Of a DNA stretch of 64,000 nt, positions 43,896-54,696 are shown in pieces (within the stretch, counting starts at the first letter, position 1; the number at the start of each line of letters is the position of its first letter). The position numbers and the translations under genes were made by a program. Below the pieces are notes generated by a model, which saw only the letters and a list, made by a program, of their open reading frames with translations, was not told the DNA's origin and searched no databases. The DNA lies in the NCBI RefSeq assembly GCF_026914185.1, contig NC_070565.1, forward strand, positions 620,001 to 684,000, read 5' to 3'. Source of the stretch: Puccinia triticina (Eukaryota > Basidiomycota > Pucciniomycetes > Pucciniales > Pucciniaceae).

Positions 43896-43947
43896 ACGCG
43901 AGCCCAGTTGTGGACTGAGAATCCCTGCAAGATGTCGGAAATCCCTC

Positions 43948-44163
43948 CACTGCCAGCATAATTGGCTTGGTTGAATTTATCCCAGTTTAACTGGGATTCA
44001 ATCAACCAATTTAAACTGGGTTGATTTCAACCAATGAAATATGATCCCAAGGGGGGTTCCTTGGATTTATATTTCATCAGTTGAGATCAACCAAGTTTAA
44101 ATTGGCTGTATGCATCCTAGTTAAACTGGGATAATTTCAACCCAGCCAATTATGCTGGCAGTG
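43948..44163. mobile_element. CACTG-ended palindromic MITE, 216 bp
   Basis: Ends CACTGCCAGCATAATTGGC and exact complement; CTC flanks both sides (43945-43947, 44164-44166). The interior is rich in complementary TTTAACTGGGAT/ATCCCAGTTAAA pairs. The empty site is visible in the inverted relative near 61625. Confidence 0.88.
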
Positions 44164-45262
44164 CTCTTAATTGAAACCCGCTTCAATCCCGCGCGACTTC
44201 CATCTTCTGAGACTCTCATGACTGCCACTCCACACTGTGTCTACACTTCAAAGCTGGCCCACACACTCCAAACCCCATCGCCACCTATCGCCACCATGAA
44301 AACAAATAATCACAAACAAATCACATAACAACCTGAGGTTGAACTGTTACGCGCAAGTGTGTGAGTTGCTGCTAGCTGGTAAGATTTTGTTTTTGGCACC
44401 CATCGACCAACATCATCTGATGCGACTTGTTGCCAATCGATATTCTCTTTGCTATGACTAGCCTACTCCTTGGGGTCCCACAGATCTTGCTTGGCTACCT
44501 CCACCCTCCCAGCCTTGACCCATCATTATCCCAAGCAATTCAATCACCAGTCTGAGAAGTTATCTGGCGTGCCCGAGCAGACTCCTTGCTGGCTGTTCTG
44601 AAAATTCTGTTGTCCCGAGCAATTTCCTGCCAGGTCCAAGCAGTTGGGCATAGCAGTTGTCTTACCCATCCAAACAGTCTTATGGCCGGTCCCAGGGGTT
44701 GCCTACCCTATCTGTTCAGCTTCTGGCTGGTCCAAGAAGTTTCCTGCCTGGTCCTTGCAGCTGCTTGCCGGTCTGAGCAGCTGCCTGCCATGACCAAGCA
44801 GTCTTCTGGTTGGTCCAAACAGTTGACTCCCCAGTATGAGCAGTCTTTTGGCTGGTCCAAGCAGTTGCCAAGCTTTTCAAAGCCTGTGAGCACCGTGAGA
44901 TGTGTAGGTGCAAACAAGGTTTACAGCTAGAAGGAAGATTTTAAGTTCTGATATCCACAGCAAACTTTAACAACTTTTCTGGTCTCAAGAATATGAGAGA
45001 CTCCTTTGCTGGACCATTCCTTTTGAAAGCTCTGCATGGGAAGAATGCTGTAGAGGTGATACTCACAGAAGAATTCAGCTGAAAACATCCTACTTTCCCT
45101 GTCAGCTTAGTGAAACAGCCAAATCCAGATAAGTTCCCTCTGAGACAGAAGGTTAACGTTTTCATTCCCCCCATGGAAAAGAATCCTCAGAATAAGGTCA
45201 TACAGAAGATTCTTAGAGAGAAAAGATTGAGAGACGAGAACAGAGATGTCATGATGTACTTA
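44164..45262. other. Repeat A tail and ~20-bp repeats; no gene
   Basis: 44580-44890 is a degenerate array of CTGGTCCAAGCAGTTGCCTG units; 44890-45262 has only short frames. Confidence 0.5.
44580..44890 (+). repeat. Degenerate minisatellite (TGGTCCAAGCAGTTGCC)
   Basis: About a dozen diverged units. Related GTCCAAGCAG motifs occur inverted at 56640-56830 beside repeat B. Confidence 0.65.
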
Positions 45263-45719
45263 CAGCCAATTCAAAAAAGCTTGGCTTCCTTGGGAGGAAT
45301 TTCCACCCAAACTATGTATTGGATTTGCAAATAATTGCTGTCAAGGTTGGACATATGTATATTCATGCCCAACTCATTCTTATATGCAGGTTGCATATAC
45401 AGCAGCCAATTAAATCCAATAAGCCACTTCCTTTTATTTTTTCTCCATTCTGATTTCAGAATCAAGTGATTCAGCTGATTTTACTCTGGATGCCCCTCCA
45501 CCACCGGCTGCAAGGCTGGACAGTTCCAGTCCCAGTGGCCGGTGTTTTTTTTTTTCACTACCAAACAGCTTGGTTTGTGGCATCCTGCAAGCAACTGCGC
45601 TTGCAGGTCTGAATATCATGTGTCCAACCTTGTTGTTGGATGCACATAGGTTGGCAAATCCAAAAGGAATTTCTGCTGGAAATTCCTTCCAAGGAAGCCA
45701 AGCTTTTTTGGATTGGCTG
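45263..45719. mobile_element. TA-flanked MITE (CAGCCAATCCAAAAAAGC ends), 457 bp
   Basis: Inverted ends continue through GCTTGGCTTCCTTGG and GGAATTTCC with few mismatches. TA flanks at 45261-45262 and 45720-45721 suggest Tc1/mariner-type mobilisation. Confidence 0.82.
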
Positions 45720-47729
45720 TAGCTAGATAAAAAGGTATGAGGGTGTGAGGCTATCTCAAACATGACCATGAGAATGGTTGGTTATGAACTTACAGCTCAC
45801 CTTTTTATAATGTACTTGCATTGTAAGTCTATTCCATAAAGAATAAAAGACCTTTTGGTTTCCAACCACGGGTGTTAGACTAAAACCGAGTGAGGACTAA
45901 CAACCTAAGAGCAACTGATACAAACCTAAAAGACAAAAATGAGAGAAATGAGAAGAGCTGAGATGGAGCAACACTGGGCCGGCACAATTCCAGTAACAGC
46001 ATTGTACCGGTAACATATTGATTTTAGCCACATTACTGTTGCCGTTACCTGTAACGGTGGCGCGTTGCCCTTGGTAAAATTTTCTCATATTTTTTTTGGG
46101 CGCCGTTGCAATAGCCAAAAGTTGCTTAGATTAAGTTACCAACCCATGACTTGTTATTGGTAACAAAAAAGGTGTAAAGAATGGTATTTTTCACCCTATT
46201 CTCCTGCTACTCAAGATATGTAGCAAAAAATAGGGGTAAATCACAGGTGTACTGTGATAAAACACGCCACAGGGTGTTACTGCGCGTTCTGAAGCGTTGT
46301 GATACCCAAAACAAAAGCAAAAACAACCTTCTTACGATAGAGCCTGGCCACAGAAAACCTTGTTACTGCTAACAGTAACGGGGTAAAAATGTAATTGAGA
46401 TCAATTTGATACAAAATTGGCCCCAATATTGTATTGAATCATATCAATCCAGTGTTGGATGGAGTGAGTGAGGAACCTGAGAAAACAGACCTAGAGCCAA
46501 CACAAAGAGGATGATACTGGATGAGTGAGACACAAAGACATGAAACCAAAACTTTGGATGAAGAAAAAATAGAAACAACAACAGGAAACTTGTGTAAATA
46601 TATACATCCAATAATCTAGATTTAGGTTTGTTAGAATTCTCACCAAAGAGGGGAAGAGAAAAGGGAGAGAGGGTGTTTTTGGTGAACAGTCTTGAGATCC
46701 TTGGAGGGGGCACAAGGTGGTCCAGGTCAACTCAGGAAGAGAGGAGAACTGATGATGTTACTACTTGTAAAATTAAAGCAACTAGAGTCCAAGGCGGCTA
46801 CGCCGCTGCACTCGCAGGGACCAAAATACAAGTCGCCCACTCCAGCCCACCACCCTGCCATGTGCCCCTGCCTGCCCAATGTAAAGATGCAAAGAGTACC
46901 TGGACTTTCCTCAGAAATTGAGGATATTAAACTCTTAATTTTTTCATAGAGTCCAAAAGTAAAAGTATGAAATTTGTCAAACAAGAGTAAATAAAAAAAG
47001 AAAACATGATAAACCCCATGAAGACCAAACCAACCAAGACTAAAGACTGGAGTCTTTATAACAAATGATACAACAGTTGTTACTCAAACATTTTTTGACA
47101 AATCCTCACAACTGAGTTTGTAACAAAAAAGGAACTACTCTAACAATCCTCAATTTGTAACAAAAGAGCTACTGTACTGTTTAAGTAAATGTGGAAAGAA
47201 TAACTAAACTGTCTGAATTTAAATACCAGAGTACAAGGCCACTACGCCGCAGTACTCCCAGGGCAGCTCCAGAAAATCACCAAAGCAAATAACCTTGTAG
47301 CTCCCAGCCCGCCCTCAACTTGAGAGCACAACACTTTTTCAAACTCAAGTGCTGCCAACTCGTAACACAAAGGAGGCTTGCCAATCTAAATCCTACTCAT
47401 ACTGGCCATACAACCTTTTCCCAAGTCAAGAATGCAGAGAGGGAAAGATGTTTTCTGAAGAAAATTTTCAATGGAAACTTGTCTCAAGTAGATGTTTTTA
47501 TAAGTAACCCCTATACACATCCAATTGCGGTCCCTACACCAGAAGAATTGATCACGGAAATCATACACATAAAACCACCACCTGTTTATTCCTAGGAGTG
47601 CTGAGAAAAGAGCCGCCATCAAGTGAGCTTGAGGTCCCATTGGAATCATTGTCCAGCACATTATCAGACAAAACCGTCACATGGGTTACCTGCAGCGGAC
47701 ACAGTTCAACTTCAAAGCACATCACCTTG
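45720..47729. other. Gene-poor stretch, nothing recognised
   Basis: Two related GC-rich patches, GGCGGCTACGCCGC (about 46795) and GGCCACTACGCCGC (about 47235), lie about 440 bp apart with similar neighbours. The last part (47320-47729) has moderately long plus-strand frames that might be remnants of coding sequence, but no motif is recognisable. Confidence 0.4.
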
Positions 47730-48275
47730 GACTTGCTTGATACAAAGGGCACACCCTTTTTTTCCTATGCCCGCCCACACATGCCCATTGTCGGGCGTGT
47801 GCTTTGCACAGGTGTGGGTGTGGGTGTGCGGGGGTGTGCACGCCCCTGCAGGGGCGTGTAGGGGCGTGCGAGGGGGTATATGTATGGCGAGCTGGTATGT
47901 GTGTATACCAGCTCGCCAAGAGGGAAACTCCTCCCAGGAAGCTGGTATGTGTATACCAGCTCGCCAAGAGGGACTCTCCTCTCGGCAAGCTGGTATACGT
48001 ATACCAGCTCGCCGAGAAGGACTCTCCTCCCGGCGAGCTGGTATGTGTATACCAGCTCGGCGAGAGGGAAACTCCTCCCGGCGAGCTGGTATGTGTATAC
48101 CAGCTCGGGGAGAGGGAAGTTCCTCCCGGCGAGCTGGTATGGGTATACCAGCTCGGCGAGAGGGACTCTCCTCTGGGCGAGCTGGCGGGGCAACGGTTTG
48201 GAAGGCACCGCTCCCAATGAGGGTCCAGCCTCAAACACACCTCCGAAGCGTTTCGTAGACGACTTGCTTGATACA
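47730..48275. mobile_element. Inserted palindromic minisatellite flanked by a 15-bp direct repeat
   Basis: GACTTGCTTGATACA occurs exactly at 47730-47744 and 48261-48275. Between them is a GTGTGGGTGTGG/GGGGCGTG-rich stretch followed by six to seven ~48-bp units. Each unit contains the palindrome AGCTGGTATACGTATACCAGCT, or a variant, plus GCCAAGAGGGACTCTCCTC. The duplicated flanks suggest insertion with a long target duplication, or a deletion-duplication event. Confidence 0.72.
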
Positions 48276-48423
48276 GCAAGTGATGACATCAATCCCTATC
48301 GATCCTCCTGCCAAATCAGATGGGGCGCGGTGGCATACCCTGTATTTGGTTGAAGGTCCGAAACGCGAGGCGCTCGACGCCGCGTACAGGAACCAGTTTG
48401 AGGTTACTTGTATTCCAAAATGA

Positions 48424-49352
48424 TGTAAATTCTGGGTGAATTCGACCAGACGATCTTTATGATGAAGATAATATCCTTGATGAACAACGACTCGGACGAC
48501 AACGACGACTCTCAAACACACACACCTTTATGATGAAGATAATATCCTTGATGAACAACGACTCGGACGACAACGACGACTCTCAAACACACACACCTGC
48601 GATAGCGCAGGGATATTTTATGATGATTTTTGATTTGATTTGGATGATGGATTCGGGTGAAGGACGCGCACAAGAGATAATTGATTAGTCTCTTCTTCAC
48701 GGGTCTTTGTGATGTAAACGCGTGTTTTTTTTTTTTTATTATTGATAATATAGATGAATGAGAAATGAAAAACAATAAAATGTATAAACTAGCGAACCTT
48801 TATGATGAAGATAATATCCTTGATGAACAACGACTTGGACGACAACGACGACTCTCAAACACACACACCTAAGATACGATGACATGAAAAATATAGAATA
48901 AAACAGTTAGAATTGAGTGATGACGAAAAGAAAAGGATGAATCATATAAGATAGAAAAAGAGCCTACCTGCGATAGCGCAGGGATATTTTATGATGATTT
49001 TTGATTTGATTTGGATGATGGATTCGGGTGAAGGACGCGCACAAGAGATAATTGATCTACGTATAGGAAAAATGATAAAGGGAAAAGAGAAAACAAAGAG
49101 GATAGAAAGAGTTGTTAGTTTTTTGTTGTTGCTGTTGAGGTTGAAGGTGATTTTACTTACTAGTCTCTTCTTCACGGGTCTTTGTGATGTAAACGCGTGA
49201 AGAAAAGACTAGCAGTTGGTGCGGGTCGAGTCGGTTTTGTATGTGGGGGAATTTTCGGATAGGTTAGGTTTAACTCGATGATATTCAAGATGCGAGTGAG
49301 AATTGATTTGAAAGCTTCATATTCATAATTTGAATATGCATATAATTCAACA
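48424..49352 (-). repeat. Copia 3' LTR
   Basis: 929 bp. It contains three copies of TTATGATGAAGATAATATCC followed by CTTGATGAACAACGACTCGG, and two copies of TGCGATAGCGCAGGGATATT. A few substitutions and a 1-bp T-run difference separate it from the 5' LTR. Confidence 0.95.
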
Positions 49353-52300
49353 GGCCCCCTCAATTCGAACTGCATCTTTCAATCCAATCATATGTCGGAA
49401 TCTTGCAAACGGAGCTTTCCCTAGATTCTTGGTGAAAATGTCGGCGATCATGTTGGAAGTGTATACGTGCTTCATTTTGAATGTACCTTCCTGAACGTGT
49501 TCTCTTATCCAATGATGTTCTGTGGAGACGTGTTTGACGCGTCCGTGGTGTACCGGGTTTTGAGCCAAGTGAATCGCGCTTAAATTGTCGCAAATCATTT
49601 CCAAGGGAGTCTTGACTGGGATGCGCAATTCCTTCATGAGCTTCATCAACCATAGCGCTTCTTGTCCAGCTTCAGTGATTGCTCTGTATTCAGCTTCGGT
49701 CGATGAAAGGGCCACAGTTGGTTGAAGTCTACTCCGCCAGCTGACAGCACCCTCCATGAATTTGAATACGTAACCTGTTGTTGATCGAAGAGTTGATTTA
49801 TCGCCAGCCCAATCTGCATTGCTGGCCACTTCAGGAAAGGTCCAACCTGGATTAGATGATAGGTCTTGTCCACGCTGAGTTTGATAGGAAATTTGATAAT
49901 TCAATGTTGATTTCAAGTAGCGTAGGACATGTAAGAATGAATCCCAATGTTTTTGATTCGGTTTTTCTAAGAATCTTGATAGAACTCCGACAGCAAAACT
50001 GATATCCGGTCGGGTACAAATTGCTATGTACATCAGCGATCCAATAGCCTTCCGGTACCGCTGGTTACGTTGAGTGAAAATTTTGGATTCTTCGTCGGTC
50101 GACCGGACTAATTTGATGTTGTACCCGAAAGGAGTACTTGCTGGTCGACAATTGGTCATATCAAACTTCTCAAGGACATTCTGGATCATTCCGGTTTGAT
50201 GAAGTGAGTAATTGCCTTGACTATCTCGATCAATTTGAATGCCAACAGCAAACTTCGCAATACCCAAGTCCTCCATCGCCCACTTCGCCTGGATTTCTTC
50301 TTTAACAGTTGATATTTCATCACCGGTGATAATCATATCGTCAACGTGAAGATAAAGTATGCTTTGCTTGCCTTCTCGAAAACAATAAAATACACAAGAA
50401 TCTGCTTCCGTCTTGATGAATCCGATGGTCTTGAGATGCTTCTCCACCTCGATGTGCCATAGCCTAGCGGATTGTTTGAGTCCGTATATTGATTTATGAA
50501 GACACCAAACTTGATCGCTGTCGCCCTCGGTGAAACCTTCAGGTTGTTCCATATATATTTCCTCATCTAGATCGCTATTGAGGAAAGCGGCAACTGCATC
50601 CATCTGTTCGATGATCCAGTTGTTCTTGGTGGCTAGCGCAACGATAAGTCAAAGCGATGATGGCTTCCCGGTGGGAGAAAAGGTCTGATCATAATCAACG
50701 CCTTCTTCTTGGGTGTACCCTTTGGCGACAAACCGTGCTTTATATTTCGATATTGACCCATCTGGAAGAACCTTGACCTTGAACACCCAACGACCTTTGA
50801 TAACTTTTCGGCCTCTAGGCCGAGTAGTGAGGCTGTACACTCGTTTATCCCGCATCCCTTTGATTTCTTTTTCACATGCCTCCAGCCAGCGTCCCTTGAA
50901 ACCAGACTTGAATATATCTTTAAACCGTTTTGGTTCGAATTTCGGATCCGTCGACTCTGTATTGTGGCATTTATCTGGATTTGACGCCAAATAGGATCTT
51001 CTAGGGAGCTGGCTTATTCTAGTAGATCGGCGGACGTAGTCAGGGTTATCGGGGTGGTTTACAGGAGGTTTGGGAGGTATAACCTTGATGGAAATTGGTG
51101 TCGGTAGTACCGGGACATTAAAACCTGATTCATTATCGGAACTTGAGTCTTCATGACGTTTTGATTCTTCATCCTGTGTTTCGAGAATAACGTGGTCTTC
51201 GGGATGTTCTTCTGGATCAATGATAAAATCTTCCATTTCGTCCTCAGTCTTTTCCGGAAATGAGCTTTCATCGAATGTGACATCATGGACATTGACAATT
51301 TTGTGAGTTTCATAGTCAAAGATTAAGTAATTGTGATTGAATTCATCAAATCCGACTAGAAAGCCTTTTCTTGAAGTAGGGCTAAACTTGTTGTCCATTT
51401 GAGATTTTCGGTTATGAATATAGGCCATACATCCAAAAGTTCTGATGTAGTTTAGGTTCGGTTTGTTTCCGTACCACAATTCATATGCTGATTCCGGAAG
51501 TCCATTTCGAGACTTGTTGAAAATTCTATTCTGGATGAATACGGCAGCATCGCACGCTAGACTCCAATATCTGTTGGAAACCCCGCTTTGAAGTAACAGC
51601 GCCCTTGCTTTTGTCGATATGGTTCACATGAATCTCTCGACCAACCCGTTTTGTTGAGGGGTATATGGGGCGGTCGTATTTTTGACGATACCGAGGGAAT
51701 CACAGAAAGGAATGAGAAGGGAATTCAAAAATTCACCCCCTCCATCGGTCGTAATCATTTTAACCTTCCGGTCACAGTGTCTTTCAGCACGAGTAATGAA
51801 AGAGTGAATTGCATGAAAAACTTCTTCCTTAGTTTTTGATTTAAGAAAGAATATAAAGACCATTCTAGAATATTCATTGACAATTAACATGAAATACGAG
51901 TGATCGAATATGCAGGGGATTCTGATGATACCGCTTAAATCTATGTGAATATTATCTAGCGGGTGTAGAGGGTAGGGTTTAGATCCTTTCAATGGAAGTT
52001 TTGTCGATTTGCTCATTTTACATGTCTCGCAATGAGTATCGTTCATCACTTGATCTGGCAGAGTTTTACGAAGGTAAGCCGGGTTTAAGTGACCTAGTCG
52101 ATTGTGATCTGTATTGGAGGCGAAGGTGTCAGCTGTGTTCTGATTTTCAGGGTTTTCAGGGGTGATAAAGAGATTGCTGACCGGATCGATCTTGACGACC
52201 ATGAGGTTATTCACGTATCGCCCGCGTAAGAACGTTTCATCATCGAATGCGATAATGAATTTTGATGAATCGTTGGGATCTTGAACTTCAATAGCGCCTT

Positions 52301-53750
52301 TTTGTTTCAACGCGCCCGCTGCAATTAGATTGTTGCGAATAGATGGGATGTATAATGCGTCGCTCAGAGTGAAACGATCGACGGTTACGCCTTTGATGAC
52401 GACATCACCACGGGCTTCAACTTTCAGTTCTTCTGATCCAGCAGTGAGTATGTTGTCCAGATTGGCTGAATTGTTCTTGATATTGGTGAAGAACTTGTAG
52501 TCGTTGAACATGTGACTTGAGGCGCCGGTATCCCAGATTGCTTCAAATTTGGGATGAACGTTGTTGACCTCGTTTCCGTATGCCATGAAGACATAGTTCT
52601 TCTTCTTGGTGGCGGTCGGAGTGCTTGTATGATTGGCTACGATGATCTTTTCGGGTTCATCCGGTCGATGATTATCATTTGATGGGGATTTGTCATTCTG
52701 CGCAAGGTTAGCGCGATTCTTCGGTACGGATAAGCCTCGAGATTCGAACCATTCACGTTCAGCTTTGGCGTTTTCGGGTCGTTTGAAGCATTTTGATGCT
52801 GGGTGTGGTCCAACACATTTATCGACTGTACATTTTGGTTTGTCGGACTGTGAATGATGAGGCTTGTATGTATTACCGGCGAGTTTTAGATTATTTATCC
52901 CGTCGACGATCTTTCCGCTAGACGAGAATTTGAATTCGTCGTTCTCATCTTCATATTGTTTGAGAGAACGGATTACCGATTGTGTGTTTATCGGTTTAAC
53001 GTTACGCAGGATATGTCTAATTTCGACTGAGTGTGAGGAGTGCATCGAGTGAAGTAATCTACGTCCCATGGTTGATTCGTCTACTGTTCCTCCGCGATTG
53101 AAGAAATCGTTCTTTAATTGAAGAAAATTATCAATGTGTGTTGAGATTGACGTTTTGTAATCTTGTTTGAAGTTTTCGATTTTGTTTTGAACAAGATATA
53201 ATGTTGCCTCGTTGTCGGCTTGGTGGAATTCTTTAACTAGTTCCCATAGATGTGCGGGTCCTCGTTTGACTGATGGTACTAATTTACCCTGTCTTGGCTG
53301 TGCGTTCGGATTTTGTGCGAGTTCTTCTTCAGTAGGTTGGATCATTTCTTGAACAAGGGGAATCTCGACTTCCAATAATGACGTTCTGAATCGAGCTGAA
53401 TTAGTTTCATCCATTCGAGAAAATAGAAACTCCATGATGCAGCCTCGATTGATGTCGTTGATTACCGGTTCAATAGATAAATCGGTGAAGTGGATGTCCA
53501 AGAGATAGTTTCCTAGGAAGATAGAATTTAGAGCTCCACCTATTTGACAATACCATGTCGCGTAGTTTTTGTCCGTTAGATCGTCTATGCCTTTGATTTT
53601 GTTTAGTTGGGCAGACATCGCAAATGCATGGGCCTGATCGGCTCCAAGCACAAGACCTCCTCGATTGATTGCATTTTTGGAGGCGGTCTTTTGAGCGTTT
53701 CGGATTCGAGTCTGTTCCGCTTGTTGAGCGTTCTGAGTTTGGTCGGCCAT
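49347..53750 (-). pseudogene. Copia Gag-Pol polyprotein, two premature TGA codons
   Basis: A single minus-strand frame of 1,468 codons starts at the ATG 16 bases inside the 5' LTR and ends with a TGA overlapping the 3' LTR. Gag has a zinc-knuckle-like C-x4-C-x3-H-x4-C (CTVDKCVGPHPASKC). Protease has DTGASSH at about 407. Integrase has the HHCC finger (HNRLGH to CETCKMSK, from about 548) and DDE residues in HIDLSG, TTDGGGEF (about 668) and NGLVERF (about 704, 35 residues later). RT has YLHVDDM near 1136 and RNase H ADWAGD near 1311. In-frame TGAs lie at 51626-51624 (in integrase, right after ERFM) and 50651-50649 (early RT); no frameshift is present. Intact Gag and protease could still be made. 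Confidence 0.93.
49353..49361 (-). promoter_or_regulatory. Copia polypurine tract
   Basis: GAGGGGGCC immediately upstream of the 3' LTR on the element strand; the primer site for plus-strand DNA synthesis. Confidence 0.75.
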
Positions 53751-53753
53751 TGA

Positions 53754-53766
53754 GCTCTCGCTACCA
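53754..53766 (-). promoter_or_regulatory. Copia primer-binding site
   Basis: TGGTAGCGAGAGC starts directly after the 5' LTR. It resembles the initiator-Met-tRNA half-molecule site used by many copia elements; the exact tRNA is inferred. Confidence 0.65.
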
Positions 53767-54696
53767 TGTAAATTCTGGGTGAATTCGACCAGACGATCTT
53801 TATGATGAAGATAATATCCTTGATGAACAACGACTCGGACGACAACGACGACTCTCAAACACACACACCTTTATGATGAAGATAATATCCTTGATGAACA
53901 ACGACTCGGACAACAACGACGACTCTCAAACACACACACCTGCGATAGCGCAGGGATATTTTATGATGATTTTTGATTTGATTTGGATGATGGATTCGGG
54001 TGAAGGACGCGCACAAGAGATAATTGATTAGTCTCTTCTTCACGGGTCTTTGTGATGTAAACGTGTGTTTTTTTTTTTTTATTATTGATAATATAGATGA
54101 ATGAGAAATGAAAAACAATAAAATGTATAAACTAGCGAACCTTTATGATGAAGATAATATCCTTGATGAACAACGACTCGGACGACAACGACGACTCTCA
54201 AACACACACACCTAAGATACGATGACATGAAAAATATAGAATAAAACAGTTAGAATTGAGTGATGACGAAAAGAAAAGGATGAATCATATAAGATAGAAA
54301 AAGAGCCTACCTGCGATAGCGCAGGGATATTTTATGATGATTTTTGATTTGATTTGGATGATGGATTCGGGTGAAGGACGCGCACAAGAGATAATTGATC
54401 TACGTATAGGAAAAATGATAAAGGGAAAAGAGAAAACAAAGAGGATAGAAAGAGTTGTTAGTTTTTTTGTTGTTGCTGTTGAGGTTGAAGGTGATTTTAC
54501 TTACTAGTCTCTTCTTCACGGGTCTTTGTGATGTAAACGCGTGAAGAAAAGACTAGCAGTTGGTGCGGGTCGAGTCGGTTTTGTATGTGGGGGAATTTTC
54601 GGATAGGTTAGGTTTAACTCGATGATATTCAAGATGCGAGTGAGAATTGATTTGAAAGCTTCATATTCATAATTCGAATATGCATATAATTCAACA
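53767..54696 (-). repeat. Copia 5' LTR
   Basis: 930 bp, mate of 48424-49352. It should contain promoter and polyadenylation signals; a GATAATAT-rich, AT-rich segment is present but I do not assign a TATA box. Confidence 0.95.

Larger units (their letters stand above)
43625..44520 (+). repeat. Dispersed repeat A, main piece
   Basis: Matches 61270-61840 in inverted orientation (for example TATCATCCACCG, CCAACCAGCCAGTGTTAGAC, GCTGCTAGCTGGTAAGATTT). Two MITEs absent from the other copy are inserted here, at 43791 and 43948. Confidence 0.88.
48424..54696 (-). mobile_element. Full-length Ty1/copia LTR retrotransposon (6,273 bp)
   Basis: LTRs at 53767-54696 (5') and 48424-49352 (3') begin TGTTGAATT and end GAATTTACA on the element strand. 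The element is flanked by the 5-bp duplication AATGA (48419-48423 and 54697-54701). Directly inside the 5' LTR is a primer-binding site starting TGGTAGCGAGAGC. The 3' LTR is preceded by the purine tract GAGGGGGCC. Gene order Gag-protease-integrase-RT-RNase H identifies copia. High LTR similarity indicates a recent insertion. Confidence 0.96.

Noticed and set aside
46000..46390. Possible MITE with GTAACAG/CTGTTAC motifs
   Set aside because: GGTAACG-type motifs recur but I could not define matching ends or a target duplication.
47623..48353. Overlapping open frames of 138-211 codons on both strands
   Set aside because: All derive from the ~48-bp palindromic minisatellite, which lacks stops; the peptides repeat with the DNA unit.
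52735..52760. tRNA B-box-like GGTTCGAATC (minus strand)
   Set aside because: It lies inside the copia gag frame; no A-box or cloverleaf surrounds it.
53767..53864. Upstream extension of the copia polyprotein frame into the LTR
   Set aside because: The frame is open by chance through the LTR end and primer-binding site; the ATG at 53750 is the credible start.
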